From the NCBI RefSeq assembly GCF_024448895.1, contig NZ_JAMOIC010000017.1:1-64000 (forward strand): a stretch of 64,000 nt of DNA, given 5' to 3'. Positions within the stretch are counted from its first letter, which is position 1; each line of letters begins with the position of its first letter. Below, piece after piece: positions 55,433 through 64,000 of this stretch. The notes under the pieces were generated by a model that saw only the letters and a program-made list of their open reading frames with translations, was not told the DNA's origin and made no database searches. Position numbers and translations under genes: made by a program. This DNA is from Stutzerimonas stutzeri (GTDB lineage: Bacteria > Pseudomonadota > Gammaproteobacteria > Pseudomonadales > Pseudomonadaceae).

Positions 55433-56863
55433 ATGCATACCGTAGAAAAGATCGGCGGCACATCCATGAGCCGCTTCGAAGAGTTGCTCAACAATATCTT
55501 TATCGGCCAACGCGAAGGCGATGCGCTCTATCAGCGTGTCTTCGTCGTATCGGCCTACAGCGGCATGACCAATCTGCTGCTGGAACACAAGAAGACCGGC
55601 GAACCCGGCGTCTACCAGCGCTTCGCCGACGCCCGCAATGAAGGTGCCTGGCTCGACGCGCTGGAAACCGTCCGCGCGCGCATGGTCAGCCGCAATGCTG
55701 AACTGTTCACCGGCGAGTTCGAGCTGCGCGCTGCCAACCAGTTCATCAACTCGCGTATCGACGATGCCCGAGAGTGCATGAGCAGCCTGCAGCGCCTGTG
55801 CGCCTATGGCCACTTCCAGCTCGACGAGCACCTGATGAAAGTCCGCGAAATGCTCGCCTCCCTTGGCGAAGCGCACTCGGCATTCAACTCGGTGCTGGCC
55901 CTCAAGCACCGTGGCGTCAACGCGAAGATGGTCGATCTCACCGGCTGGCATCGTGATGCGCCGCTTCCCTTCGAGGAAATGGTCCGCCATAGCTTCGAAG
56001 AGGTCGACCTCTCCCGCGAACTGGTCGTGGCGACCGGCTACACGCACTGCAGCGAAGGCCTGATGAACACCTTCGACCGCGGCTACAGCGAGATCACCTT
56101 CGCCCAGATCGCCGCCGCAACCGGCGCCCGCGAGGCAATCATCCACAAGGAATTCCACCTCTCCAGCGCCGATCCGAATCTGGTCGGTGCCGACAAGGTG
56201 GTGACCATCGGCCGCACCAATTACGACGTGGCCGATCAGCTATCGAATCTGGGCATGGAAGCAATCCACCCGCGTGCGGCGAAAACGCTGCGACGTGCCG
56301 GTATCGAACTGCGCATCAAGAATGCCTTCGAGCCTGACCACGCCGGCACGCTCATCAGCCAGGATTACAAGAGCGAGCGGCCTTGCGTGGAGATCATCGC
56401 GGGGCGCAAGGATGTCTTCGGCATCGAAGTGTTCGATCAGGACATGCTCGGCGACATCGGCTACGACATCGAGATCAGCAAGCTGCTCAAGCAGCTGCGG
56501 CTCTACGTGGTGAACAAGGACTCCGACGCCAACAGCATCACCTACTACGCCTCGGGTTCGCGCAAGCTGATCAACCGCGCCGCGCGGTTGATCGAGGAAA
56601 AGTACCCCGCCGCCGAAGTCACCGTGCACAACGTCGCGATTGTCTCGGCCATCGGTTCGGACCTGAAGGTCAAAGGCATTCTCGCCAAGACCGTCGCGGC
56701 GCTGGCCGGTGCCGGCATCAGCATCCAGGCGGTGCATCAGTCCATTCGCCAGGTCGAAATGCAGTGCGTGGTCAATGAAGAGGACTACGATGACGCCGTC
56801 GCCGCGCTGCACCGTGCGTTGATCGAGCCGGAAAACCATGGCGATGTGATTGCCGCGGCCTAA
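55433..56863 (+). CDS. ask: Ectoine-cluster aspartate kinase
   Basis: 476 residues. The start M-H-T-V-E-K-I-G-G-T-S-M-S (KIGGTS in place of the usual KFGGTS) and two C-terminal ACT domains (about 330-470) mark the specialised Ask_Ect clade. It phosphorylates aspartate, feeding aspartate semialdehyde to EctB. Ask_Ect enzymes are known to escape the strong feedback inhibition of the housekeeping enzyme by lysine and threonine. It follows ectD after a hairpin, so expression may be lower than that of ectABCD. Confidence 0.93.
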   Translation: MHTVEKIGGTSMSRFEELLNNIFIGQREGDALYQRVFVVSAYSGMTNLLLEHKKTGEPGVYQRFADARNEGAWLDALETVRARMVSRNAELFTGEFELRAANQFINSRIDDARECMSSLQRLCAYGHFQLDEHLMKVREMLASLGEAHSAFNSVLALKHRGVNAKMVDLTGWHRDAPLPFEEMVRHSFEEVDLSRELVVATGYTHCSEGLMNTFDRGYSEITFAQIAAATGAREAIIHKEFHLSSADPNLVGADKVVTIGRTNYDVADQLSNLGMEAIHPRAAKTLRRAGIELRIKNAFEPDHAGTLISQDYKSERPCVEIIAGRKDVFGIEVFDQDMLGDIGYDIEISKLLKQLRLYVVNKDSDANSITYYASGSRKLINRAARLIEEKYPAAEVTVHNVAIVSAIGSDLKVKGILAKTVAALAGAGISIQAVHQSIRQVEMQCVVNEEDYDDAVAALHRALIEPENHGDVIAAA

Positions 56864-56907
56864 GCGCTCCGCTTCATCGACCATGAATCCGCCGGATCTG
56901 GCTTGCG

Positions 56908-57717
56908 CTAGGTCCGGCGGTCTGCTGTCAGCCAGTCGTCAGCCACGGCCGGCTGCCTGCGCTGCCGATACCAGGCCGCGAAGAACACCAGCGCCAGCAA
57001 CAGCTCCGCGATGTCGCCGCCGTAGAACATCAGCTGCGCCGCCCCTTCGATTTCTGCCAGGTCATGCCCGGCATCGCGCGGAAAGCCATAGGCGAACATC
57101 AGCTTGCCGAGCACGGTGTGGGCGGCGATGCCAACGAAGAGCACGACCAATCGCAGCCGCATGCCCGGCCGATGCGGCGCAGGGTCGGGACCGGCGATCG
57201 ACCAGCAGAACAGATACCCGGCCAGCACGAAATGCACATGCAACCACAGGTGCAAGCCTGGTTCGTGAAAGCTCATCTTGTAGAGCGGGGTGAGATACAG
57301 CAGATAGAGCGCGCCGACGTTGAGCATCAGGGCCGTGACAGGATGGCTCACGCAACGCACAGGCATGCTGGCCGCCACTGTCATGATGCGGCGCGCGGTG
57401 GTCACCGGCACGCTGCGCAGCAGCAAGGTACCCGGCGCACCGAGCATCAGCGCGATGGGTGCGAACATCCCCAATAGCAGGTGCTGAGCCATGTGCCCGC
57501 GCAGATCAGTGTGACCCCACTCGACCATGGGCGGCGAAAAGGCGATGACCAGCAGCGCACAGCCTAGCGAAAAGCTCGCCAGCCGCCAGCAATGCCAGAC
57601 CTTGCGCCGCTTGCGCTGCCAGCGCACGGCGAGCACGTAGGCAAACCACAGGCTCAGCGTCAGCAACACCAGCACGAAGGTGCCGGCCAATGTCAGCAGG
57701 CTTGCCTCATGGATCAC
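56908..57717 (-). CDS. CtaG/YtaF-type membrane protein (cytochrome c oxidase assembly, CtaG_2)
   Basis: 269 residues with about seven transmembrane helices. It shows conserved membrane His residues (H-M-x-Q-H-L-L-L-G, then H-x-H-F-x-L-A-G and a late G-G-D motif) of the caa3-type oxidase assembly CtaG_2 family, which is not homologous to CtaG/Cox11. The start is GTG 57717, overlapping the stop of the DUF2243 gene (GTGA) with GAGG upstream. No oxidase subunit genes are in the window. It may handle copper for an oxidase elsewhere. Confidence 0.85.
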   Translation of the reverse strand: MIHEASLLTLAGTFVLVLLTLSLWFAYVLAVRWQRKRRKVWHCWRLASFSLGCALLVIAFSPPMVEWGHTDLRGHMAQHLLLGMFAPIALMLGAPGTLLLRSVPVTTARRIMTVAASMPVRCVSHPVTALMLNVGALYLLYLTPLYKMSFHEPGLHLWLHVHFVLAGYLFCWSIAGPDPAPHRPGMRLRLVVLFVGIAAHTVLGKLMFAYGFPRDAGHDLAEIEGAAQLMFYGGDIAELLLALVFFAAWYRQRRQPAVADDWLTADRRT

Positions 57718-58184
57718 TGGTGACCTCGCTCGGCTCTCTGCTGATTGGCCTTCGCCCGTTTCCACAGTGCAAAGCCGATTACCAACATCAGGGCGCCGAA
57801 ACCGTTCCAGGCCAGGTCGTAGGGCAACAGGTTGTCGACATAGCGCACCTGATGCAGGCGCAGGATCTTGTGATCGACGATGCCATCGAACAGCTGAAAG
57901 CCACCCGCGCCGAGAAAGAAGCCCGCCCACGCATGTGAGCGCGACACCGCAGCGCGCCGGCTCAGTTGGACGAAGAGGTAAAAGCCGGCCGCCAGCATCA
58001 GCAACTCGGCTGCGTGGAGGAATCCGTCAGACAGCAGGCCAATGGCCGGCGTGGAGCGGTCGAAAAAGTGGTGCCAGGCGAGAATCTGATGAAAGATGAT
58101 TTCATCGACCGCTGCCATCAGCCCGACCCCGAGAAAGACCGTTGCGATCAGGCTGCCTCTGGCATCGGCGGGATTGGCGCTCAC
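57714..58184 (-). CDS. DUF2243 membrane protein
   Basis: 156 residues with four predicted helices and conserved His and Asp residues in the first two (for example D-E-I-I-F-H-Q-I-L-x-W-H-H) and D-G-I-V-D-H-K-I-L. DUF2243 proteins are uncharacterised but are often encoded next to CtaG_2, as here. The GTG 58184 start has GGAGG five bases upstream; an earlier GTG at 58220 is less likely. It overlaps the ctaG-like gene by 4 bp. Confidence 0.85.
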   Translation of the reverse strand: MSANPADARGSLIATVFLGVGLMAAVDEIIFHQILAWHHFFDRSTPAIGLLSDGFLHAAELLMLAAGFYLFVQLSRRAAVSRSHAWAGFFLGAGGFQLFDGIVDHKILRLHQVRYVDNLLPYDLAWNGFGALMLVIGFALWKRAKANQQRAERGHQ

Positions 58185-58369
58185 GAATACCTCCGCTTGC
58201 TGAGAGTCGGCAGGCGCCACGACATCACGCTATCGGCGCACGCCTGATCTATAGGTGACTGGCGCATGCACCGGGAAGTTCGTCGCCGTCTTGATCTGAG
58301 TGGGCGAAAAGCCCCAGCCAACTGATTAGAATCCGCACACTTTTTGTTGGTATCCAGAGCCACTGCACC

Positions 58370-59749
58370 ATGACCCATTCGCGCACCGAACTGCTGTCCC
58401 CGGCCGGCACCCTCAAATCCATGCGTTACGCCTTTGCCTACGGCGCCGACGCGGTCTACGCGGGACAGCCGCGCTACAGCCTGCGCGTGCGCAACAACGA
58501 GTTCGACCACGCCAACCTGCGCCTGGGTATCGACGAGGCGCATGCCCAGGGCAAGCAGTTCTACGTGGTGGTCAACATCGCGCCGCACAACGCCAAATTG
58601 AAGACCTTTATCCGCGATCTCGAGCCCGTAATCGCGATGGGGCCGGACGCGCTGATCATGTCCGACCCGGGCCTGATCATGCTGGTGCGCCAGCATTTCC
58701 CGGAGATGACCATTCACCTGTCGGTACAAGCCAACGCGGTGAACTGGGCCAGCGTCGAATTCTGGCGGCAGCAGGGGCTGACCCGCGCCATCCTTTCCCG
58801 CGAACTGTCGCTGGAAGAGATTGGCGAGATCCGCGAGAAGGTGCCAGGCATGGAGCTGGAAGTATTCGTCCACGGCGCACTGTGTATGGCCTATTCGGGC
58901 CGCTGCCTACTCTCGGGCTACATCAACAAGCGCGACCCCAATCAGGGTTCCTGCACCAACGCCTGCCGCTGGGAATACAAGGCGCACGAGGGGAAGCAGG
59001 ACGAGCTGGGCAACATTGTCCAGCAGTACCAACCGATCCCGGTGCAGCAGGTCGGATCAGGCGGTATCCAGCCGACTCTGGGCGCCGGTGCGCCGACCGA
59101 CCAGGTGTTCCTGCTCGAAGACAGCAGCCGCCCCGGCGAGCTGATGGAAGCCTTCGAGGACGAACACGGCACTTACATCATGAACTCCAAGGACCTGCGC
59201 GCCGTGCAGCACGTCGAGCGTCTGGTGCAGATGGGCGTGCATTCGCTGAAGATCGAAGGCCGTACCAAATCCCACTATTACGTGGCGCGTACCGCACAGG
59301 TCTACCGCAAGGCCATCGACGATGCGGTCGCTGGTCGACCGTTCGACAAGTCGCTGATGGATACCCTGGAATCCCTCGCCCATCGCGGCTACACCGAAGG
59401 CTTCCTGCGCCGCCACGTGCACGACGAATACCAGAACTACGAGCGCGGATTCTCGTTGTCGGACCGCCAGCAGTTCGTTGGTGAAATGACCGGCGAGCGA
59501 CGCAACGGGCTGGCTGAAGTCATCGTCAAGAATCGCTTCGCCGTGGGCGACCGGCTGGAGCTGATGACGCCCCAGGGCAACCTGAACTTCCGCCTGGACG
59601 CGCTGGAGAACAAGCGCGGCGAACGTGCCGAAGTAGCACCTGGCGACGGGCATGTGCTCTACCTGCCCGTCCCGGAAACGGTGGATCTACGGTATGCGCT
59701 AGTGATGCGAGAGCTGGACGGCGGCGGCACCACCCGCGTTAGCCGCTAG
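58370..59749 (+). CDS. trhP: U32-family tRNA hydroxylation protein TrhP (YegQ)
   Basis: 459 residues. The peptidase U32 signature (E-x-F-V-H-G-A-L-C-M-A-Y-S-G-R-C) and its cysteine cluster, including C-T-N-A-C, are intact and could bind an iron-sulfur cluster. A conserved S-L-K-I-E-G-R-T-K-S-x-Y-Y-V-A follows. YegQ/TrhP takes part in making the 5-hydroxyuridine wobble modification in tRNA through prephenate-dependent hydroxylation; despite the family name it is not known to be a protease. It ends just before a REP pair and is divergent from DUF2243. Confidence 0.93.
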   Translation: MTHSRTELLSPAGTLKSMRYAFAYGADAVYAGQPRYSLRVRNNEFDHANLRLGIDEAHAQGKQFYVVVNIAPHNAKLKTFIRDLEPVIAMGPDALIMSDPGLIMLVRQHFPEMTIHLSVQANAVNWASVEFWRQQGLTRAILSRELSLEEIGEIREKVPGMELEVFVHGALCMAYSGRCLLSGYINKRDPNQGSCTNACRWEYKAHEGKQDELGNIVQQYQPIPVQQVGSGGIQPTLGAGAPTDQVFLLEDSSRPGELMEAFEDEHGTYIMNSKDLRAVQHVERLVQMGVHSLKIEGRTKSHYYVARTAQVYRKAIDDAVAGRPFDKSLMDTLESLAHRGYTEGFLRRHVHDEYQNYERGFSLSDRQQFVGEMTGERRNGLAEVIVKNRFAVGDRLELMTPQGNLNFRLDALENKRGERAEVAPGDGHVLYLPVPETVDLRYALVMRELDGGGTTRVSR

Positions 59750-59751
59750 TC

Positions 59752-59825
59752 GTAGGGTGGGCTTTACCCCACCACCAGCAGTTGGTTCGGCGCAGAGGCA
59801 AGCGGTGGGCTGAAGCCCACCCTAC
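59752..59825. repeat. Inverted REP pair (REPIN-like)
   Basis: GTAGGGTGGGCTTTACCCC at the left and GGTGGGCTGAAGCCCACCC at the right are themselves palindromic and are arranged inverted around 40 bp. The right half matches the element at 5232-5253. Confidence 0.75.
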
Positions 59826-59852
59826 GGGCCGAAAAACCCCCAGCCCGCACCA

Positions 59853-62714
59853 TCAAACCAAGAGTTTGACGAACTCATCTGCCGGCACCGGTCGGCTGAT
59901 CAGGTAGCCCTGCATCTCGTCGCAACCGTGGGCTTTGAGGAAATCCATCTGGGCCTGGGTCTCGACACCCTCGGCCACCACCTTCAGCTCAAGGCTGTGA
60001 ACCATGGCGATGATGGCGCGGACGATGGCCGAGTCCTCTCCGACCTGATCGAGCTCGGAGATAAAGGAACGGTCGATCTTCACGAAGTCCACCGGGAAAC
60101 GCTTGAGGTAGCTGAGCGAGGAATAACCGGTACCGAAGTCATCGATAGCCAGCTTCACGCCAAGGGCGCGTAATTGCCGGCTGATATTGATGGCGTTATC
60201 GATATCGTCCAGCAGCTGGCTTTCGGTCAGCTCAAGTTCGAGCCTGTCAGCTGGTAGCCCGGTTTCTTCCAGCACCTGGCGCACCAAGCTGACGAAGTTG
60301 CCCTGGCGCAACTGCTTGACTGACAGATTTACCGAAACCCTGATCGCCGCCACCCCATCGAGCTGCCACTGGCGAGCCTGCTTGCAGGCCTGACGCAGCA
60401 CGAACTCGCCTAGCGGAATGATCAGCCCGGTTTCCTCGGCCAGCGGGATGAAGAACCCTGGAGCGATCAGGCCTTTTTGCGGATGCCGCCAGCGCACCAG
60501 CGCTTCGGCCGCGTCGAGACAATCCTCTGCCACATTCAGCCGCGGCTGATAGAACACTTCCAGCTGGCCGTCCTCGAGCGCGCGACGCAGCTGGTTTTCC
60601 ATCCTGAGATTGTCCAGGCTGGAGACCTGCAACCGATCGGTGAAGAACTGCAGGGTGTTGCCGCCCAGATGCTTGGCATGCTGCATAGCCATGTTGGCCT
60701 GCAACAACAGCGACGCCGCCTCCCGTGAGTTGTCGGGCATCAGGCTGACCCCGATGGACGCGCTGACCACCAGTTCCTGGTCGCCGATCAGGATCGGTTT
60801 TCTAATGCGCGCCAGCAGGCGGCTCCCACTGTGTGCCAGATTGGCGAGGCTGCCATAACCTTCGAGCACCGCTACGAATTCATCGCCGGACAGCCGCGCA
60901 ATGGTGTCGGCGTCCGACAGGGTGGTCGACAACCGGCGGGATATTTCGCGTAGCAGCTGATCGGCTACATCGTGGCCCAGGCTTTCGTTGAGAACCTTGA
61001 AACGGTCGATATCGAGATAGAACACCGCGAGCCCACGGCTGCTGCAGCGGCTGCGCTCGCAAGCGGCGTGGAGGCGCTCCTTGAGCAATGTGCGATTGGC
61101 CAGTCCCGTCAGTTCATCGAAATGGGTGAGGTAGCGAAGACGCTCTTCAACCTGCCGCTTGACGCTGAGATCGGAAACGAAAGCCACCACATTGCTGACA
61201 TTGCCCTGTCGATCGCGCACCACCCGCAGCTGCGCCCATTGCGGGTAGACCTCGCCACTCTTGCGCGTCTCGATCAGTTCGCCCTGCCAGCTGCCGTCGC
61301 TCATCAGGCTCGCGCGAATCGCGGCGTATTGCTGGCGGCTGTCCTCCGAGCTGGCCAGCCGGGCGATACTGTGGCCAATAAGCTCGTCGCGGGTGTATCC
61401 GGACAACGTGCAGCACGCCTGATTGACTGCCAGCAGGCGGTAATTGGCGTCCATGATCGCCATTCCCTCGCTTGCCGCTTCGAATACAGTGGCTGCCAGC
61501 CGTAGCTGCTCGGCCTGACGACGGCTTTCGCTGATGTCCCGACGGGTCCCGATCATGCGCAGCGCACGACCATCGGCGCTGCGCTCGATGACGCGACCCC
61601 GATCTTCGATCCAGACAGAATTGCCGTCGTGCTGAAGCGCTCTGTATTGCACGGTATAGATTTCGGTCTCGCCCTTGAGGTGGGCGATCAGGTCATGACG
61701 CACACGCGTGCCGTCCTCGGCATGCACCTCGGGGCGCTGTTGTTCGGCAAGCCGCAACCGGTCGCTCTGACCAATCCCGAAGATCACGTCCATGTCCGAG
61801 TGGTGTACTTCGCCATTCACCAGATCCCAATCCCACATGCCCAGCTTGCTGGCTTCCAGCGCCAGAGTCAGCCGGGTCTCGCTTTCACGCAGTTCGGTGG
61901 CGGTCGCGGCCAGCTCGGCAGTGCGTTCGTTGACCCGCCGCTCAAGCCCGTCGAATGCTTCACGCAGCTGGGTTTCAGCCTGCCGGCGCTGCTCGATCTC
62001 GCGCGCCAGTTCGCCGTTCAGCTCGCTGGCTTCGCTGCGCATGCTTTCGAGCCGGCGTATCAATAGTTGGTTGTGCAGGCGCTGTTGCAGGCTGGTCGTC
62101 ACCAGGCGATTGATCTGCCAGGCGATCATGCTCAGCGTGATCAGCACCATCGAAGCCAGCACGCCCCAGCCCTGCAGCTTCGCCTCCCCGCTGCTCAGCA
62201 AAACCACCGCAGCGGGCAGCAGAGCGGGTATGGCGAAGGTGCCGAAAGCGCGCATCGAAACGCCGCAGGCCACACCGCCCGCGAAGATGACGGAGGCGAG
62301 CGAGCCGAGCAACACGGCTTCCTGAAGAAACGAGCCGCCCACCGCCAGTTCGACGATGGCATAGCCGAATAATATGGCGCTGGCGGTGCTGGAGAGCAGA
62401 AAAGCTGTGAGCCAGCGGGGATTCGATTGTTCGTCGGCATCTGCCTGGACGAACCTGTGCGTCTGGCGCAGCCGCAGCAGCGCGAGCAGGAAGGTCAGCC
62501 CGGACCAGATCGCCAGCTCAGCCGTGAGGCCTTCGCTCCAGAGGACGGCAGGGAACACCAGGCTGGTGAGCACCATCAGCAGCAACGCGAGCCGCGATCC
62601 CTGATACAGCAGACGCGTGCGCTCCGTCCGTTGATCGACCTCGGCGAGGCTGAACGCGGCATGGTTCTCCACGGCCTTGGCAGCCGAGGGATTGGCTTGG
62701 ACGGATTCGATCAT
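59853..62714 (-). CDS. PAS-GGDEF-EAL membrane phosphodiesterase
   Basis: 953 residues. The N-terminal region has about 6-7 transmembrane helices (about 30-215), followed by a coiled-coil (about 220-290), two PAS/PAC domains (about 290-530), GGDEF (about 535-700) and EAL (about 710-953). The GGDEF motif reads SGDEF (about residue 609) and the inhibitory site RxxD reads SDAD, so synthase activity is doubtful. The EAL signature (E-A-L-V-R-W, about 737) and D-D-F-G-T-G-Y-S-S are complete, so cyclic-di-GMP hydrolysis is likely. The GGDEF may act as a GTP sensor, as in related proteins. It is a single gene; the divergent neighbour is uvrD. Confidence 0.9.
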   Translation of the reverse strand: MIESVQANPSAAKAVENHAAFSLAEVDQRTERTRLLYQGSRLALLLMVLTSLVFPAVLWSEGLTAELAIWSGLTFLLALLRLRQTHRFVQADADEQSNPRWLTAFLLSSTASAILFGYAIVELAVGGSFLQEAVLLGSLASVIFAGGVACGVSMRAFGTFAIPALLPAAVVLLSSGEAKLQGWGVLASMVLITLSMIAWQINRLVTTSLQQRLHNQLLIRRLESMRSEASELNGELAREIEQRRQAETQLREAFDGLERRVNERTAELAATATELRESETRLTLALEASKLGMWDWDLVNGEVHHSDMDVIFGIGQSDRLRLAEQQRPEVHAEDGTRVRHDLIAHLKGETEIYTVQYRALQHDGNSVWIEDRGRVIERSADGRALRMIGTRRDISESRRQAEQLRLAATVFEAASEGMAIMDANYRLLAVNQACCTLSGYTRDELIGHSIARLASSEDSRQQYAAIRASLMSDGSWQGELIETRKSGEVYPQWAQLRVVRDRQGNVSNVVAFVSDLSVKRQVEERLRYLTHFDELTGLANRTLLKERLHAACERSRCSSRGLAVFYLDIDRFKVLNESLGHDVADQLLREISRRLSTTLSDADTIARLSGDEFVAVLEGYGSLANLAHSGSRLLARIRKPILIGDQELVVSASIGVSLMPDNSREAASLLLQANMAMQHAKHLGGNTLQFFTDRLQVSSLDNLRMENQLRRALEDGQLEVFYQPRLNVAEDCLDAAEALVRWRHPQKGLIAPGFFIPLAEETGLIIPLGEFVLRQACKQARQWQLDGVAAIRVSVNLSVKQLRQGNFVSLVRQVLEETGLPADRLELELTESQLLDDIDNAINISRQLRALGVKLAIDDFGTGYSSLSYLKRFPVDFVKIDRSFISELDQVGEDSAIVRAIIAMVHSLELKVVAEGVETQAQMDFLKAHGCDEMQGYLISRPVPADEFVKLLV

Positions 62715-62994
62715 CGCTTTCTAGTGATTGGTGTCTGGAACAGTACGAAGCACTGCAGCACCTCCCGATAATGGCACGTCGCTAGCGTCGGGTCATAGTC
62801 CGTCCGACCAAAGACAGGTACTGACAATACAACGGTATAGACCGAGCGGATTTCAATGGACATAGCGGGCTCTGCAAAGGCCGCCGCTTACTCTATAGCG
62901 GCTAGCCGGGGCCGATCTGAAGAGGGCGTCGGCATTGCCGGCGTCCGTCCGTTGCACGAGCGGATCGGGGAGATTTCCGGCTAGAATGGCGCCC

Positions 62995-64000
62995 ATGCAC
63001 GACGATCTCTCCTCTCTCCTAAATTCCCTCAACGATGCCCAGCGCCAGGCCGTGGCCGCGCCACTGGGTCGTCAATTGGTTCTCGCCGGTGCCGGCTCGG
63101 GTAAAACCCGCGTCCTGGTTCACCGCATCGCCTGGCTGCACCAGGTCGAGCGCGCATCATTGCACTCGATTCTTTCGGTGACCTTTACCAACAAGGCCGC
63201 CGCCGAGATGCGTCATCGCATCGAGCAGCTGATGAACGTCAACTCGCAAGGCATGTGGGTCGGCACCTTCCACGGGCTTGCACACCGGTTGCTGCGCGCT
63301 CACTGGCAGGAAGCGAAGCTGGCGCAGAACTTCCAGATTCTCGACTCCGACGACCAGCAGCGCCTAGTCAAGCGGGTGATCCGCGAGCTGGGTCTGGATG
63401 AGCAGCGCTGGCCCGCTCGTCAGGCCCAGTGGTGGATCAACGGGCAGAAGGACGAAGGCCTGCGGCCCAAGCACATCCAGCCCAGCGGCGACCTTTTCCT
63501 GGCGACCATGCTGAGCATCTATCAGGCCTACGAAGATGCCTGCGCCCGTGCCGGCGTCATCGACTTTTCCGAATTGCTGCTGCGCGCCCTGGACCTCTGG
63601 CGTGACAACCCGGGTCTGCTGGATCACTACCAGCGCCGCTTCCGCCACATTCTGGTGGACGAATTCCAGGACACCAACGCCGTCCAGTACGCCTGGCTGC
63701 GCTTCCTGGCCAAGGGCGGCGACAGCCTGATGGTGGTGGGCGACGACGATCAGTCGATCTACGGCTGGCGCGGGGCGCGGGTGGAAAACCTGCACCAGTT
63801 CAGCGAAGACTTCCAGGACGCCGAGACCATTCGCCTGGAGCAGAACTATCGCTCCACCGCCTGCATCCTCAAGGCCGCCAACGCGCTGATCGCCAATAAC
63901 CAGGGCCGCCTTGGCAAGGAACTCTGGACCGACGGCTGCGACGGCGAGCCGATCAGCCTGTATGCCGCGTTCAACGAACACGACGAAGCGCGCTATGTCG
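62995..64000 (+). CDS. uvrD: DNA helicase II UvrD (5' part, cut by window edge)
   Basis: 335 codons up to the window end, no stop reached. It is a superfamily 1A helicase: Walker A GAGSGKT (about residues 30-36), motif Ia S-V-T-F-T-N-K-A-A-A-E-M, motif II DEFQDTN and motif III G-D-D-D-Q-S-I-Y-G-W-R-G-A, then E-Q-N-Y-R-S-T (motif IV). UvrD unwinds DNA in nucleotide-excision and methyl-directed mismatch repair. The start ATG 62995 fits the family opening. The upstream 280 bp hold no LexA box that I can see. Confidence 0.95.
   Translation, partial: MHDDLSSLLNSLNDAQRQAVAAPLGRQLVLAGAGSGKTRVLVHRIAWLHQVERASLHSILSVTFTNKAAAEMRHRIEQLMNVNSQGMWVGTFHGLAHRLLRAHWQEAKLAQNFQILDSDDQQRLVKRVIRELGLDEQRWPARQAQWWINGQKDEGLRPKHIQPSGDLFLATMLSIYQAYEDACARAGVIDFSELLLRALDLWRDNPGLLDHYQRRFRHILVDEFQDTNAVQYAWLRFLAKGGDSLMVVGDDDQSIYGWRGARVENLHQFSEDFQDAETIRLEQNYRSTACILKAANALIANNQGRLGKELWTDGCDGEPISLYAAFNEHDEARYV

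Noticed and set aside
62715-62994. LexA (SOS) box before uvrD
   Set aside because: No CTGT-N8-ACAG match was found, although uvrD is SOS-controlled in E. coli.

Overview
The window comes from a Pseudomonas-type gammaproteobacterium, most likely the Stutzerimonas (Pseudomonas stutzeri) group. Most of the gene order matches the Pseudomonas core chromosome: typA-thiI-glnA-ntrBC-trmL, hslVU, ubiEJB-hisIE-tatABC, dtd-pip, fbp-blc and pyc-pycR-hexR-zwf. The ectABCD-ask cluster for ectoine and hydroxyectoine, and the absence of the mcl-PHA synthase genes from their usual place, fit that group. This assignment rests on recognised gene content, not on a database search.

Left edge (1-4100): three tandem minus-strand promoters of rRNA type, each with a 16-bp spacer, fire off the left edge, so an rRNA operon probably lies just outside. 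Beside them is type VI secretion debris. A 5' fragment of a tssA-like gene runs directly into the 3' part of a GH19 muralytic effector, followed by an AT-rich gene for its probable periplasmic immunity protein. 4.1-9.4 kb holds an HSL-type esterase, a TldD/PmbA-like pair, a small HrpF/NolX-like secreted protein candidate and a decayed IS3-family transposase fragment.

9.4-19.6 kb is the nitrogen control locus: typA and thiI on the minus strand, then glnA with a clear NtrC site and sigma-54 promoter, two DUF4124 genes, ntrB (preceded by a second, perfect NtrC site), ntrC and trmL. 19.7-31.8 kb holds a YdeP-like molybdoenzyme, hslVU, a REP-rich scar where the pha genes sit in relatives, ubiquinone genes (ubiE, ubiJ, ubiB), hisI-hisE, tatABC and rsmE. 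31.8-42.8 kb carries dtd-pip, lipoprotein genes, the fbp-DUF924-lipoprotein-blc operon, glgP, a YkgJ-like protein, a thioesterase, a beta-carbonic anhydrase and glutaminase.

42.8-51.5 kb is a central-carbon block: an SbtA-type bicarbonate transporter with a PII-like partner, two-subunit pyruvate carboxylase, divergent pycR, hexR and zwf with an intergenic HexR operator. Bicarbonate uptake, carbonic anhydrase and pyruvate carboxylase within about 7 kb suggest a link between bicarbonate supply and anaplerosis. 52.0-56.9 kb is the osmoprotectant cluster ectA-ectB-ectC-ectD-ask with a candidate osmoregulated promoter. The right end has a CtaG/DUF2243 membrane pair, trhP (U32), a large PAS-GGDEF-EAL protein whose GGDEF looks degenerate but whose EAL looks active, and the 5' end of uvrD, cut by the window edge. 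I saw no tRNA gene, rRNA gene body, CRISPR array or intact insertion sequence.
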